From: Nephromyces sp. MM_2019 | Taxonomy: Eukaryota; Apicomplexa; Aconoidasida; Nephromycida | Length of the DNA stretch: 48,124 nucleotides | Assembly (NCBI GenBank): GCA_015657535.1 | Contig: JADHZB010001397.1 | Span: forward strand, 1-48,124 | Direction: 5' to 3' | Shown: piece by piece, positions 24,701 to 37,835 of the stretch | How the letters are laid out: each line of letters begins with the position of its first letter | Numbering within the stretch: the stretch's first letter is position 1 | Program-made: the position numbers and the translations under genes | The notes under the pieces: model-generated | What the model saw: the letters and a program-made list of their open reading frames with translations, nothing else | What the model was told of the DNA's origin: nothing | Database searches by the model: none

Positions 24701-27700
24701 GTGTGCTTTTGTATGCAAGCAACGTTATTAAGATTCAAGGCCTGCCACTACAAAGTTTTGAGTGTTTATACCATAAAACAGTCGCCTTAGCTGTAGAATC
24801 GCGTATCTTTCTACCTTTAAACAGCTTGATGACAGCAAAATTTCCACATCCCAGGGCCAGAGTATTACAAAAATGCCCTGAAAGCTATTTATAGTTCTTC
24901 TATAAACTACTTTTGATATCTCGCTACTTCAACTCTGTAAAAGGAATGAATTAAACAAAAGCCTCATTTTCCCGGTAAATTAGGCCTGAAATTAAAGAGT
25001 TTTTACCTGCAACAGACTGTGCATGGCTTGCTTTTCCTCATTGAAAACCCGAATAATTGCGTTATTTTTACCGTGGTTAACTAATTTCAAGGATAACTTG
25101 TGATTTCCAGTCTTTCGTAGGCTAGGGCTTAACCCAAAATGACGCTGAAAAGCCGTACTATTCCCGTGCTTACTGCCACTTAAAGCAGCTGCTTTTCTTT
25201 GCTTTTTCGAATTGCTTCCTGAGAGGTTCACAGGCGGAAAATTCATAATTAAGGTAACGGGTATCTACAAGGATAACAGATCGAACAAATCGATTTTTTT
25301 GTACACAAAAGGGAGTCACAAGTGCTACAAACACGGCTTGCAACGCATATATAGGTGCCACACAAAAGAGAAGGCATATGGCCCAGAAGATAGAATTCGG
25401 GTCAAAGCAAATAACCAAAAAGACAATGCAGCTTATTCCATTGATCGCTCGGTTAGCTAACTTTTATTGTACACACAAAAAAGAAATCGTAACAAACAGA
25501 AGAATAGTAAATCTATGCCCTTGTTTTATCAAACTGCAAGATGATTCATACACTGTATGTACATGTTTAAAGTATATAAGTATAGCATAACAGTAAAATA
25601 CGTATAAACGACATAGCATTTTTACCGTGCAACCAATTAGGAGACCCCGTGGGCTCCTTCGAAATCTGAACTACGCTGTTAGGCATTGCTTTTTTGCCTC
25701 CTTGTAACTCTGGTTTTTGCGAGGCATCAATATTTTCTGTTTTACCGTCGCTAAAAACATGAGGAAAACTTGCATCTTCATCATGTCCATGAAAAGATTG
25801 ATGAGGCTCATGTGAAGCAGGCATGCTGCCCGAAGCCTCACTCTTTCTTGCTTGTGCATTGCTCGATGAGGAACAAGCCTGAGGCAATGAATCGCGTGCT
25901 CTAAGCACAGTTAAAGGTGCTTTCTGGAGGACCTCCGTCAACTCGTTTTGAAGATACGAACCTGAACCTTCAGTGCTCTCAAGCTTCTTGTCGTTAGCCT
26001 CCCTCACTTCCTCGTCTACCTGACGCGTTTCTACAGGTTTTCCTACACTTAAGGCTCTCCTAGAATCTCGACTAGCTTTGCTACCTTCAATTTTACGGCT
26101 TCCCCTTTGTACCTCTCTCATTTCTTCGCCTTCCATATTACCCACTGTAGGAGCCTCCCCTGTTTTTCTCAAAGTTAGCATATCCTGAGCGTGAAAATCA
26201 TTCTTACTTTCGCTACTTCCACTCCTAAACTCCGACACATCAGTTCCGCTCTCACTGCCATTAGCGCAAGTTTCAAATTCTTCAAGATCTTTCAAGATAA
26301 CCTTCTTCCTTGAGATCGAGTCTCTTATAACGGTAATCTTACCATGAGGCTTTTTTATGAAATCAGCCTTCTTCCCCCTTTCAAAAGGAACAAAATAAGC
26401 ATGTTTTTTTTCTTCTTCCAGCTCTTCTATTGGTATTTCAAGTGCGGAGGAAATGCCAAAACATATTTTTTGGCAAGATTTCGCTCCTGCAATGCTTGGC
26501 TTAGTGGATCCTTGCCGGTTGATTGAGCACAGATAATGATGCTCGGACTGAATCTTCGGCTGCCCTTCATCTAATTCACCTTCCTTGAGGGTAGCTAAAA
26601 CAGGCTTGAGGCTGTGCTTATCATTGTTACAACATTCGTAAGCTGCATCACACTTGCCGTCATGCTTGCGATGACAATGAAACTCATGATCTATGTCGTT
26701 ATCATCATGTTTTTTGGGATGGTATAGCTTCTTGGTAAAATTTTCGGGTTCATTACGAGCAACAGAGTCTGGAAGCAGTTTATTTGGCAATTTCTTGCCA
26801 CTCTGAAAAGCCCCTAAAGGGTCTTTGAAGAGAGAATCATTTCTGAACTGCTTCTTGTCAATCCCGCTTGCTAGTGGGTAATCTGGAAAAAACCCAAATT
26901 TCGCAAGACCTGAGCTTAAATTTCTTCCGTTCTCACTTTTACCATGGTGCATTCTCCTAGTGCCTGAGCTATCCTTGAGAAGCTCTTGCTCAGAGAGGCG
27001 AAAAGGAATGTCTTTGCTCCTTGAATGCATAGCAGAACCTTTAATTTCTGCCTTAAAGCTAGGATTATAGAATGGTGTTTGCTGGATTGGCTGCATACTA
27101 GAGTCAAGGTTGTTAAAGCGTTTTGAATATGCAGATTCTGAGGGGTTAATTGCATTTATAGACGTTTTCCTCCCAACCTCCTCGCACATAGGGATCGTAC
27201 TACCCTTTAGGGGGGGATTTACTGCGTTTGCTTTGATATAAGGATCGTTGCCAATGTTTTCATAAAAAAGCTGAGCTTTTGTGTGCGGGCCACTACGAAG
27301 ATGTACACTCCCCGGCAAGATACCTTTGGTTTCACCAGAAAATGAAGCAGTATCAGACATATTTTCGCCTGATTCGAAAATGGTAGATTCACAGGGAAGG
27401 GGCTTCCATTTCAAGATCTCATTCATAGTGGAGCTATATTCTTGCATATAATCCGGCGCCTCTGATAATCGGTAACGCTGCTCTTTGTTCGATTCACCAC
27501 TAAATTTGCTACCCATAGAGTAAAAATCCAGGTCTTCTGGCTCGCTGTATCCCCCTCCCTTATGCTGCTGAAGATATTCTCGTGTGTTTAGCACAAACTC
27601 TGAGCCGTCACTCAAGGAATGAAATTGAAGAGAGTCTTGATTTACATCTGTGCCCCGCATTGCAGGGTGTAGCATGGTATCTCCAAAATTTTCTTGCCTG

Positions 27701-30700
27701 CTGATAGACTTGCTGCTACGGGATTCAAGAAGTGTTGCAAGATCGCGAGAAAGTTCGCCGTTGGTTTCAATCGAAGCGCGTGAAAGCCTACTACTGTGAG
27801 TTTCTGTATCGCATGACTGATTTGAATTTGATTTTTCTAGAGCTTTGGGTGATTTAGCAAGATAATTGTCAGGACCCTCAGAATTTTCGAGCTGCAATTT
27901 GCTAGAATCAGCGTTTAGTTGCGCACCATCATCTTGAACGTATGATTTTTGTAAAAAAGAGCCCACTGAAGTACTTGGGTGGCCACCTAAGTACTTGCTG
28001 AACATAATGGTATCATCCTTTCCCAAAAAAGAGAGATTTTCTGCTGAGTGCGGTTCGGAAGAGGTGTAATCTTCCTCTTTCAATGCAGCTAGGTAGCCGT
28101 CTTTTCTAACCTCTCTTCCTTTTGAGGATATATTTGGCATAACAATTCCTTGCATATCACCTTTGTTCTCATACAAAAAATAAAGATCTCGAGGAGAAGC
28201 AGCAGCAGAATTGCTATGCCTATATGCAATATTACAAAGTTCAGGAAGGGCTTCTATGGTGGATTTGCTTCTCTGAGATTCCACTTCATCTTCAAGGACG
28301 TGTGCTGCAGATTGCTTTTTATCAAAAGAAGAAATCAGGTTCTCGTGCTCCTCTTCACGATTAGGATGACTGGGGACGATTATATCATCCGCCCTATTTT
28401 CCATCACAGGAGTCACTGAACCTCCTGCCTCAAAGGTGGCAAGATTCGAATAACCACTCGCAACTTCAACGCCTAGATCAGCCAGATTAATGAACTGAAT
28501 ATTGTTCTCTTCTACTAGTTGACTCCCTTCGCTCAAACTCCACTTTTCCGGCCTATTCGCAACCTTTTCTGTTTCCTGTCTCTCTTCCCCTAGGAGTTGA
28601 GGCAAGTCGTCAATGGAAAAAAAATCTTTCAAGGGTGGTTCATTCGTTGCCCCTTCTTTCCATTTTTCAGCAAACTCAGAGTATATCTTGCCCTGATAGG
28701 TTCCCTCTGAAATATCACGTGATTGTCCACTTGGCAAAACTTTGTTATTGGAACCTTGTTGCTTAGCATGAAGAACCATTAAGGGCTCTTCATAATTTAT
28801 CGATCCCTCTGCGGGACCTCCCACGCTGCCCGCAGGGAGTAAGGTTTTATCACTATTCTTCGCTGTTGCATTGGGTACTACTGGTACTGGTTGCTTCTGC
28901 CTCACAGAGGCCTTGTATTTACCATTCTTACTGAGCTCTTTAGAAGGGTACAGCATCGAAATGTTTCCAGGATTATCTTCGCTAGCGCTCATGAAGCCTC
29001 GAGAGCTACTTTCACCTCCTCTACCTACGCGGCCGCGGGAAACTATGGAGGAATAATTGTATGAACCCCTTCCTCTAAAGCGGGGGGCGAGCCCTATGCG
29101 ACGGCTAGGTTCCTGCATTCCACGAACCCTGGAGGAACACGCTAGGTTATCAGTCTTAGCTGTAAAAGAAGCAGAACCTTGCAAATTATGCAGATGGTTT
29201 CCTTTACTTGGCTTAGTTTCCGTGACAGTGCGGATCCCTGCTGTGAAGTTTCTGCTTCCATTACTTGCTTCAGGTCTAGTTTCAACTCCTGGTTTAGCTA
29301 GGTCCTCATTTAGTCGGCCAATTCGATTGTTTTCAATTCGTTGAATCGCACGTTCCTCTTCCGAATGCAGATGGGCCTCATCTTTTTGAGGAACCTGGCT
29401 ATCACCTTCGCACTGATGGATACCCTTTGTGGTCGTCCGTACATTCCTATTCGTAGCATTTGAAGTCGCAGCCGTGGAATTGGGGTGTGTACGAGGAGTT
29501 AATTTCCATTTACGAATATTTGTCTCGACCTCCTTCTCATCATTTTGGAGCACTTTCTTGTCTAAAGTATTTGGCTGCGTTGTTTGTGGCAATGTGCCCT
29601 TCGAATGGGGTATATTTTTTGAAGAGGTTTCATGCCAGAGCCCCTGCCAAGCATCCCACACCTTCTGTCTATAAGTAAAAGCTCGCGAAACATCCGTTTT
29701 TTTCTCATCAAAGATTGGTTTATCAGTGACAGACCAGGACTTTCCAGCTTTGCCTTCGGAATAACACGCTTCATTCTGTGTTTTGACATTTTGTGCCACC
29801 TTTGCGTTATACTCCTGCGCAACCTGTTTCCCGTGAGATTTCGTATTAGCCAAAGCGGTTTCATCCTCCCAAGAATCGGGAAGCAGATTTTCCTAGAGGC
29901 GGTTGATGAAATTATCAAAAATATAAGAGTGTGGGAAATGCACAGCCTTGTTAGTTTGCATAAAAACAATTCAGAGTACTTCTGAAAAATTAGTAGCACT
30001 GTGCAAATATAGCAAAAAAGTTTGTTCTGTGCTATATTTCATATCCTATTTTAGAATGAAAATCATGCATCTTCATTGTAAAAGCAGAGACTGATTAAAA
30101 TGAAGCAAAGTAATGATTTTCTCACGATGCTGTAATGATATGCATTGATTATAACGAGACTAGGTCTGCACAACCATATGTAAACCCCTGTGACGATAGA
30201 TAGTATTTTTGATCGTAAGGAGCTCTGTACTATTTCGGAACTTCTGTGGTTACCTTGCAGCTTTTTTCGGTGGGCAAGCGTACTACTTCTGCAAGCAATG
30301 AATTTTCAAATAAGCAATAAATACTTCAAGTTTAAATTTAGGATAAGAGCTAACCATTTTGATTTTCAGCGAAACGTTGCAATTCTCATGCTTCATTTCC
30401 GCTAATACTCTTTCCCACATTGATTTTTATTCAGCATGGCTCGTGGACCAATGCAAACACACTAGTGTCTCGAATTTTTTATTTCTTCTATCTTAGTAAC
30501 TTCAAGTTTTGCCGGTGGTTGATGGATTGTAAATTAAGCTCAAATTATAATAATTCTACCCTTGGTGAAGCTCGTCCTTGAATCTATTTATATGCACAAA
30601 TGCCAAGTAGTTATAGATATATCAGTTTGGGGCATTCTTAAATATGCGAACCTCTAATTAGTGAAAAAAACATATTTATTGCCCAAGTCAATAGTACCTG

Positions 30701-33599
30701 CCAGTGCGGTCAGTAGTGCCAAAAAAGGTGGAAATACTGAAGTTAGTGTGGTTCAAATGACGTTTTAATAGTAATTATTCTGCAGCTAGACCGTCGCTTC
30801 AGCTTTTGAATTTGTGCATGCATCTACACATAGTGTGCATATTTAGTTGGCTAACGACCTTCTGTTTTGCTTATTAAAAGGTGATACAGCATTTTTTCTA
30901 TGGAAAATCGACAAGTATATATATGCTCTAAAAAAGGCTAAAAATCTAGCGCAGCACTCAAGACATTATAGCAAAGCTATACAATAACATCAATGCTTGC
31001 AGTTTTCTTAAAGGCTCTATACAGGAGCGAGTCACACCTTTTACATCCTGCGATTCCCCTGGCGAGATTTGTGGTTCCACCAAGCTGTAGCAGGACCACA
31101 CAAATTTTCGTAAATGGTATTACCTTCATGTTTTTTTTATTTCTACTACTCATTTAGCCTTCTAAGATGAGTAACTTGTTTAAAAATGTATGCAGGATGA
31201 AATAAAAAGCACAGAATTCTGGATATAAAGGCTACGCAGCACGACAAAGCATGTAGTTGCGATGCAAAAAATAGACGTATAAACGCGAAATAAAATAATA
31301 CTAACGATAATACTGTGAATTTCCTTATTTAACGGGCAACTAAAGCAAGCTTCTACTCAAGGTTCATGAGCACAAAAGCAAACAGCCTTGTAAAAATTAC
31401 TCCAACCACCATAAAATTTCGATATTGAATCATTCATATACTTTTATACCTTGCTTCAAATTATGCCTAGGTGAAATTAGTATTCGCAGAATAAGATAGT
31501 AGAAAAAAGTATGATAATTCCTAGGAATTTCGATTGTTCGAAAAAGCTATAGGCTCATATACACACAGTCAGATCCATTGTATGCGTAAATCTTTGGTGC
31601 TAATTCTAATGATTAGCACTATTCAAATTCACATTTTAAGATCAAATCATCTTTGCTTGCTTTGTCGTTACTTCATACTATGTAAAATGTTATTTAGGCC
31701 ACACGAAAACCCCATTAACAATGTTTTGGTAGCTTCAAATATATTTTCACCCACTGGAGGTTCTTATCCAGTTCCGTAGATGCTGCGTCCAAGGTCAAAA
31801 GTTCTAGCCGCTTTTCTAGCTTAGCGAAACCTAGGTCAGCCTCAAACTTGAGGTTTTGTAATTGAACATTCCTCTTAGTTTTGGTGGTGCGAGTCTCTTT
31901 AGATCCAGACTCAGGCGAAGTGCCAGGCGGACCCTTTTCGCCCGAAGAGCAGTGAGTAACATTATTTTTAACTGGAATATCAAGCTGAGAATTATTGGCT
32001 GAGGTTCAAATAAATATTAAAATAAAACATGTGATTGCAGGGATGTAAAAAATGGAAGTAAGAGATAAAGGGTGCAAATGAGTTAGAAGCAGATAGGCTA
32101 TCTTGTCTTTGTTGAGGAATCTAAAGAATAAAAGGAGCGCTACCAGTGAATACTGTCGAAATAGTGGGATCTAGCCGCCTTGTCTACTGCGTCAGATCAG
32201 GAAAGATGGTTAATACATTGCGATGCAAATCTTTGTGATTTTAATCCTCACACCAGGAGTCCTTTAATGCGTAACTTTAGTAAAGCGTATTCATACGCAG
32301 TAAGCCCCAGCTAACTGTTTTAGGTGGTTTTAAAAAGTTTAGAAAATAGCATTAACTTTGAACTTCAGTAAAAGCTAGACAATCCTCCATGTGTACTCCA
32401 GAATTACGGAGTTAAACTAGCGAATAAAGCAAAAGTATTTTGAGACATCTCATTACTGAGGCGAAAAGGCATGAATATAGTTTGGATGGTAGTTCATTCA
32501 TGGAGCAAGTAAAATCAAACAGCGAAGAAACTTAGAGCCCTACAATGATAAAAGGGTACAATCAAGCGTTTGATGAAGCGCCCTAAAGTATTACTGCATA
32601 ATTCTTTTGCTAGCAAAGAAAGAATGGTCTATAGAAAACTATTGCTCTTCTAAGGAGCATGTTTGAACTAGTTAAATAAAGGGAATGTAAATTCATAAGA
32701 AGGCAGCAAACGGAGGGAAGCCACAAGCAGAGATGCACTTCATAAGGTAGACGCTTGGCACGTAGAAGCATGGGATAGGTTTTTGTTTATGTAAAGCATG
32801 AAGGTGCAGAAATGTATGAGGTCAACAGAAATTCGGAAAGAGGAATAAAATCGATGTTATAATTATTAATGATACAACCAGTTTTACTACATACTTTTTC
32901 TATTATAATAACTAATAAAAGCCACTAAAGTGTTGTTGCTGTCTACTTTGAAAGAGACACCCCACAACAGCGCTCTACGCAGCAACCTGTAGAGCTATAT
33001 TAGGCCTGTCAAAAAGGAGTGAAGGTTAGCATTCGTATGCATCTTTACTGAATAATGCGGAGGACACTATACATAGCGTGATTGTGCTCTATTTACCTTA
33101 GCATGCATACCACTATATTCTGTAAAAATTATCTGCTTTTCGCTTTGACATTGCACACGTTAGAGTTTGACAAAAATTTGCAGAAGGCGAAGAAAATCCA
33201 TAATATTCATAGATTTGCAAGCAGGCAGGAGGTGGACTCACAGTTGGGCATAGGCGGTGCTACTGAAGCGTTACTATAAGTGCAAGCAACTTTTTGAGAG
33301 ATACTACTTGCTGTAATCTCAAATATAATCATTTCAATGCACAATGTTATATGTGCCAGTGTATAGCACAAAAACTTTGTAGAGAATAATGGTTCAGCCA
33401 CGCGTAAATTTATTGAGGCAGCTTATTTCTCAGTAGGTAATTAACTGTGAGCTAGTTAACTTAAAACTAGCAATGAGTGCACACTTTACTGTCGGCACCC
33501 AGGCCAATGCGTGTTGACATATGCAAGATTTCCAATAAGTGCATTAACAATGCGTTATCCAAAAAAGAGCAATACCTCACCTGTGGTTTTTGTCCCCAT
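18729..33599 (-). CDS. giant multi-exon gene, about 1,886 residues, function unknown
   Basis: The core is one uninterrupted 4,267-bp exon, 25626-29892. Exons joined by phase: 33581-33599 (ATG), 33242-33262, 31751-31998, 25626-29892, 25007-25218, 23274-23379 (3' end uncertain), 22467-22625 (or to 22614), 22283-22423, 21658-21701, 21219-21285, 19675-19782, 18849-19084, 18729-18761 (stop; a read-through stop at 18834 is the alternative). The protein starts with a charged helical segment (LKFEADLGFAKLEKRLELL), then DSWEDE and a Trp-rich YRQKVWDAWQGLW, an Arg/Gly patch about residues 360-395 (RFRGRGSYNYSSIVSRGRVG) of the kind that binds RNA, a long Ser/Asn/Glu-rich region, a His/Cys cluster HEFHCHRKHDGKC near residue 1,160, and a basic C-terminal third. 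I recognise no catalytic or named domain. The Arg/Gly patch suggests RNA association, but that is inference. The giant exon and its immediate neighbours are secure; the first two and last exons are not. Confidence 0.75.
20820..20990. repeat. AAG/GAA-rich low-complexity tract in an intron
   Basis: About 170 bp of AAG, GAA and GGA units on the plus strand, polypyrimidine on the transcribed strand, between exons 19675-19782 and 21219-21285 of the giant gene. The Lys-rich and Phe/Leu-rich open frames across it are by-products of the composition and not genes. Confidence 0.85.
23001..23170. repeat. 22-bp minisatellite (ATATAATC plus CA dinucleotides) followed by a GA run
   Basis: ATATAATC recurs at 23013, 23029, 23051, 23073, 23095, 23117 and 23139, separated by (AC)n. 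Five spacings are 22 bp, apart from the first, which is 16 bp. A short (GA)n follows at about 23154-23170. It lies in an intron of the giant gene. Confidence 0.9.
24500..24716. repeat. compound TG repeat interrupted by CTTT
   Basis: (GT)n blocks of different length alternate with GCTTTTGTGTGT junctions over about 215 bp, in the intron between giant-gene exons 25007-25218 and 23274-23379. All reading frames are open because the repeat lacks stops, so the Cys/Val- and His/Thr-rich ORFs here are not genes. Confidence 0.9.
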
Positions 33600-33704
33600 C
33601 TTTTTTATGGCGGCACACACTGGAATCTAAAGAATTTAGATAATTCTAAATGCTAACTTGCTAAAACTGATTATATTCCTGATCGATCTATCTTGACACT
33701 AAGT

Positions 33705-34869
33705 TCATAACACCGCTTTTCCTGTTACCATACTGAGTGAGGCTAGTGGAGAAAGTAGAATATGTACTCACAAAATAGCACGATGATATGTGGTAACCTA
33801 GCAAATCCAAAATTAGTCTCGATGGACGCTGTTTGACACTCAACATCTACCGCAGAAGCGCAGCCTATGCTGTACTGCTGGGCTCCTTGGTAAATTATGT
33901 GCTTCTCGCCTCCTTGAGGGGTTTTTCTTAATAGTGGACTTAATTGAGGAACAAAATGATCTCAATGCCAAAAGTACAGGCAATCGAGCGGAAATGACTT
34001 CAAAAGGGCTCTATGTTACAGTCGAAAGATTTGGAGCTTAATTACATGCTCCTGAAACTTCAACCGCTGAATCTTCTATTTCAATAAGAATCTATAGAGA
34101 CAAATCACCTACTCCTTGTTAGATATAGCAGTGGAAAAAATATCCATAATTTCCGGGTTACAATGGATTTACAAAAAAATGTGTTCATCAAAGCTTTAAG
34201 GTCTAATATGCACGTAGAAAATATATTATTGCTAAGTTTTATTTAATAAAGGTTAAATACGAAAGTGGTCCACTGTTCTCTAATAAAAGCAAAGCCTCAA
34301 TAAAACAAAAAATCTAGTGTAATGAACCAGTGGAGAAGTAAGTTTCGTAGTCGTTGTAACATGCAGCTAGTCTTTTTTGCTGCAGTAGGGCCAAATTTTC
34401 GAAACTGCAGCGGCAGCTGCTAGAGTATTGACCAAAAGAACCGAAAGTGCCACTGATGATAACTGAGCTTAACATCTGGGGAGAGAGCTCATCCAATTAC
34501 ATGCTGAGGTACCCACAACGGCTGTGAATCCAACTTTTTTCGCCCGCATATTTTAAGAACACTTGTTTCTTGGATGTGCTATGGTGAGTTCATAGCTTTT
34601 TATGCTGCATAGTGTAGGATGCGCTCCTTTTTGACTTCATTGACGGATTTCGGCTCTCTTGAAACTAGTTAAACTCGAATAATGGTAAGCCGAAGAAAAA
34701 GGCATTTTTGTCTGCCACCGTGCCTTATATAATCTGTTATTGTTTTTTTCATCGTGGCTTGATCACACTCATTCGCAGGTCTCACCGTAGTTGAAGCCTT
34801 TATCTTTCCAGCAGTATAAAGCGTAGTCACCGCATTTGTGATCCCCTCAGGTGCTGCGCTCCTTCTCAT
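33705..34869 (-). CDS. tentative four-exon gene, about 152 residues
   Basis: Exons: 34786-34869 (ATG with in-frame TGA upstream, MRRSAAPEGITNAVTTLYTA, strong donor GTGAGA), 34328-34475 (acceptor TCTCCCCAG; LQQKRLAACYNDYETYF), 33772-33960 (63 codons; LLRKTPQGGEKHIIYQGAQQ, ASAVDVECQTASIETNF; donor GTGAGT) and 33705-33742 (acceptor TTTCTCCACTAG, stop). All phases agree and three of the splice sites are strong, which makes this the best of the tentative genes in the gene-poor parts. It ends about 100 bp upstream of the start of the giant gene. No family recognised; no signal peptide or membrane segment is evident. Confidence 0.33.
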
Positions 34870-34875
34870 AGGGAA

Positions 34876-35485
34876 TCATGCATGTATATCGTAGTTTGCA
34901 AAAATGTCCCCGTTTGCATAAAAGGCCAGTGCTGTAATCATTATTTGTAAATGATGGAGCGGAGAAATGCGAACAGGTAATGAAGTGTGCTGCCCGAAAG
35001 GCAAGTCAATTATTTTTACATGTATTGCGTGAAATCGGGGGGGAAGCCAAACATATTTGGTTTTCATGAAGTCTAAATATGATATCAGGCATATAACATA
35101 GTCCAGCAGACGCTTGTTCCTTAGCTCGCCTGCACAACGAACCTTGAGGCGAGTTGCTGTATGAAGGTACTGATACTCTGTGACCCCATTCAGAAGATGC
35201 CACGGATATGATCAAATTGGTGGTCACTCACTCTTTCATTGCAACATGGATGTATGGCGTTTCTCCAAGCATATAAAGTGTGGCTCAAATACGTGCATTA
35301 AATGAAGCGAATTGCACATATATATCTATGATCAAATAGCCTCCATTACGTTTATCGCACCATAGGAATATCGGGTTGCCATAGGGGATACATTTTATCA
35401 TGAACGATTGTAGATAATTACCGCAAATTAACACTATCTTTATCAGTTGTACGATGCACGGATTCCTGCCTTTCCTACCATACAT
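34876..35485 (-). CDS. tentative four-exon gene, about 115 residues
   Basis: Exons: 35422-35485 (ATG, MYGRKGRNPCIVQLIKIVL), 35232-35283 (LYMLGETPYIHVAMK, donor GTGAGT), 35143-35177 (VSVPSYSNSPQ) and 34876-35072 (KTKYVWLPPRFHAIHVKI, LPFGQHTSLPVRISPLHHL, stop). Phases agree. The last exon overlaps a second open frame on the same strand (35006-35227), so the exact borders are uncertain. It would be head-to-tail with the next candidate, only 6 bp away from its ATG, which is tight for two separate genes and counts against one or both models. Confidence 0.27.
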
Positions 35486-37835
35486 CTTATCTTGCAGGAC
35501 AAGTGCAACTACAATGTGAAAATTTCTTTCGGAATAGTTCTTTCAGTGCAATTCCCCTGTTGGTAGCTTGTGCTATTCAGTTGAACGATGGGAGAAAGAT
35601 ATCTGTGTATCTGGTGCGAACCACGCAGATTATAGCAGCGTCATATCACTATAGCATGTGCATCAAACTGCACACTGTATTCGTACCGGCAGCACATGGT
35701 ATTCGTTTTTAATACCACTACATGCAACTGATACAGAGAAAAAGTTATGCAGGTGGAGACGACCCCTGAAACATAGTAACAGCGTAGTACCCATAGTCCC
35801 ATTTATATTTAATAAGATTTTCCTCATAGTGCATTGGACCCCCCACCATATTCACCCTTCATATATTGGCTAGAGTCAAACACTTCAAGAAGAAGGCACA
35901 TACACAAGGGGGGGAAACACCCCACACAGCAACAAATATACTTCCCAAGTTTCAAGAAGCCCCCCTGATAGTAGGAATATTAACCTGAAAAAGCCAAATC
36001 AGCCAGCCGCAGATCATACAGCCCTTTGTAGAAGAAATTAGGCCTCTGCAGCTAGGAAGGTGCTCCGCCTAAGAGATACATGAAGATCTATTGCGATCAC
36101 AAAATTTGCCTTCTTGATTACCCTATTTATCTATAATAAGTGGCTCCTCGGCTAAGCTGCATGCATATATATCTACAAAGGAGAGTTGAAGCAGTAAAAT
36201 GATGGTGTGCGCACTCCGTTGTTGACTTTCCTTACTCAAGATTCGGTGTTTTGCCAGCATTCTGTGCTTACAGTATTAGTAATCGAAATTGAGGGGTAGC
36301 ACTTACTAGCTACGTAAAGTGTTAATATAGAGGACAGCAGTTATTACAAAGCTGTCGGTAGAGACGCGATAAAGCGCCAGAGTAACAGGGTGGCATTCTG
36401 TATCTGATGTCACACACAAAAGTTTAAAGTGCGTGCTAGCGTTAGGCTTTTTGCTCAGTTAGTAGGGTGGTGTGCCGAGGTGCGACGAAAAGAAATATAC
36501 ATCACACAGTAAACTGAGCAGATCATAATTTATAGCACTATCTCCGTAATGTCTAGTACTATAGCGGAACGCACACGATCTTAACTAGGAACTTTATTGG
36601 GTTGTTGCTCACGGCGTATGTGCGTAGCAAAGAATAATAATATGGGATATCGGTCTATTCTCAGTGATACACGTTGTTTCTGCCTGGGATTTTGCGGGTT
36701 CCGGTGTGGGGGTAGGGATCACACTTGAACTCATTTCTCTCAGCTCGCCTAGAAGACTAAAGGAAAGCTGTTTCGTGCACGCAGACAGTTCCAGCGCCCA
36801 CGCCAAGGTACATACGCATGCGTAGAGAAGCTTGCAGCCGTAATGCATCGTTCCACTTTACAAGCCACATAGATGTGGTAAAATTCACAATGCTTCCGGA
36901 AAGGCAAATTATCCCAGCATAAAACGAAACAACCGTATGTAGGTGTATTGTGATATTCTAATAACATGTAATAAATTCGCAAGTTTCATACAAGTTACCC
37001 ATGTACGTCGACGCCGCTTTTTGTTGGCGGAGATAGCTTTAGGTTTATCGCAAGTATAGTGTATGAAGTACGCTACGCAAGTTGAAGCAGGACCTCACCC
37101 ACGTACTTAGGGTGTAGTTGTATTTATGCCATTTCCTGCTTTGCTGCTGTTCCCTGCCCACTATCTGCTGACATGCTTATAAATGAAGAATGCTGGGTAA
37201 TGCTACCAACCTAGTGTTCTTACCTTCCTACTTAGAAGTGGTACTTGCGACTCGTAGTTTTGAAGCAACATTCGTACTATAGCTAGGTTTGCAGCAGTGT
37301 AGCTTCCCGCAAAATAGGTATAGGCAACTTCCTGCGATGTATTCATAACTCCTATGGCTTACGAGGTACCTTCATAAGCACTATATATTTGTATAGCACT
37401 AGAATATAATTTGTATAGCACGCAGGATGCTTAGCTGTTTTGAAATATGCTATGTCACTGCATTACGTAGTCAACTATTCAGCTAGCATCGCGACTACTG
37501 CAATGGTTTTCAGTTATATCATGTAAGCAGCTCGACTATTTTGGCCGAATTTCTTTCACTTCTGATGAGAATGACGAGAACATTACTGTAATTTGTCAAC
37601 GCCAGCAGGCTTGTAAAAGTTATCGGCGATGCAACTCACTAAAGTGAGAAAGTAGCAAATAGAAAACTACTATTTAAAAGAAGCACTGCTTCGTCTGCCA
37701 GTTAGTGAGAACTGCTTACCTGAGCTTTTAGCAAAATATATCAAGCTTTTGTTTGTTTCACGTATATTTATCTCTTAGTTTTTATGGCAGCATCATATTC
37801 CCAAACCTACAGGTGGGATTTCAATTTTTCTAGTC

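Noticed and set aside
24457..24894. Six overlapping His/Thr- or Cys/Val-rich ORFs
   Set aside because: All are translations of the compound TG repeat; no start, splice or composition evidence for a protein.
31030..31110. Possible tRNA-like T-arm (GCGATTCC)
   Set aside because: No matching acceptor stem, anticodon arm or D-arm could be drawn around it.
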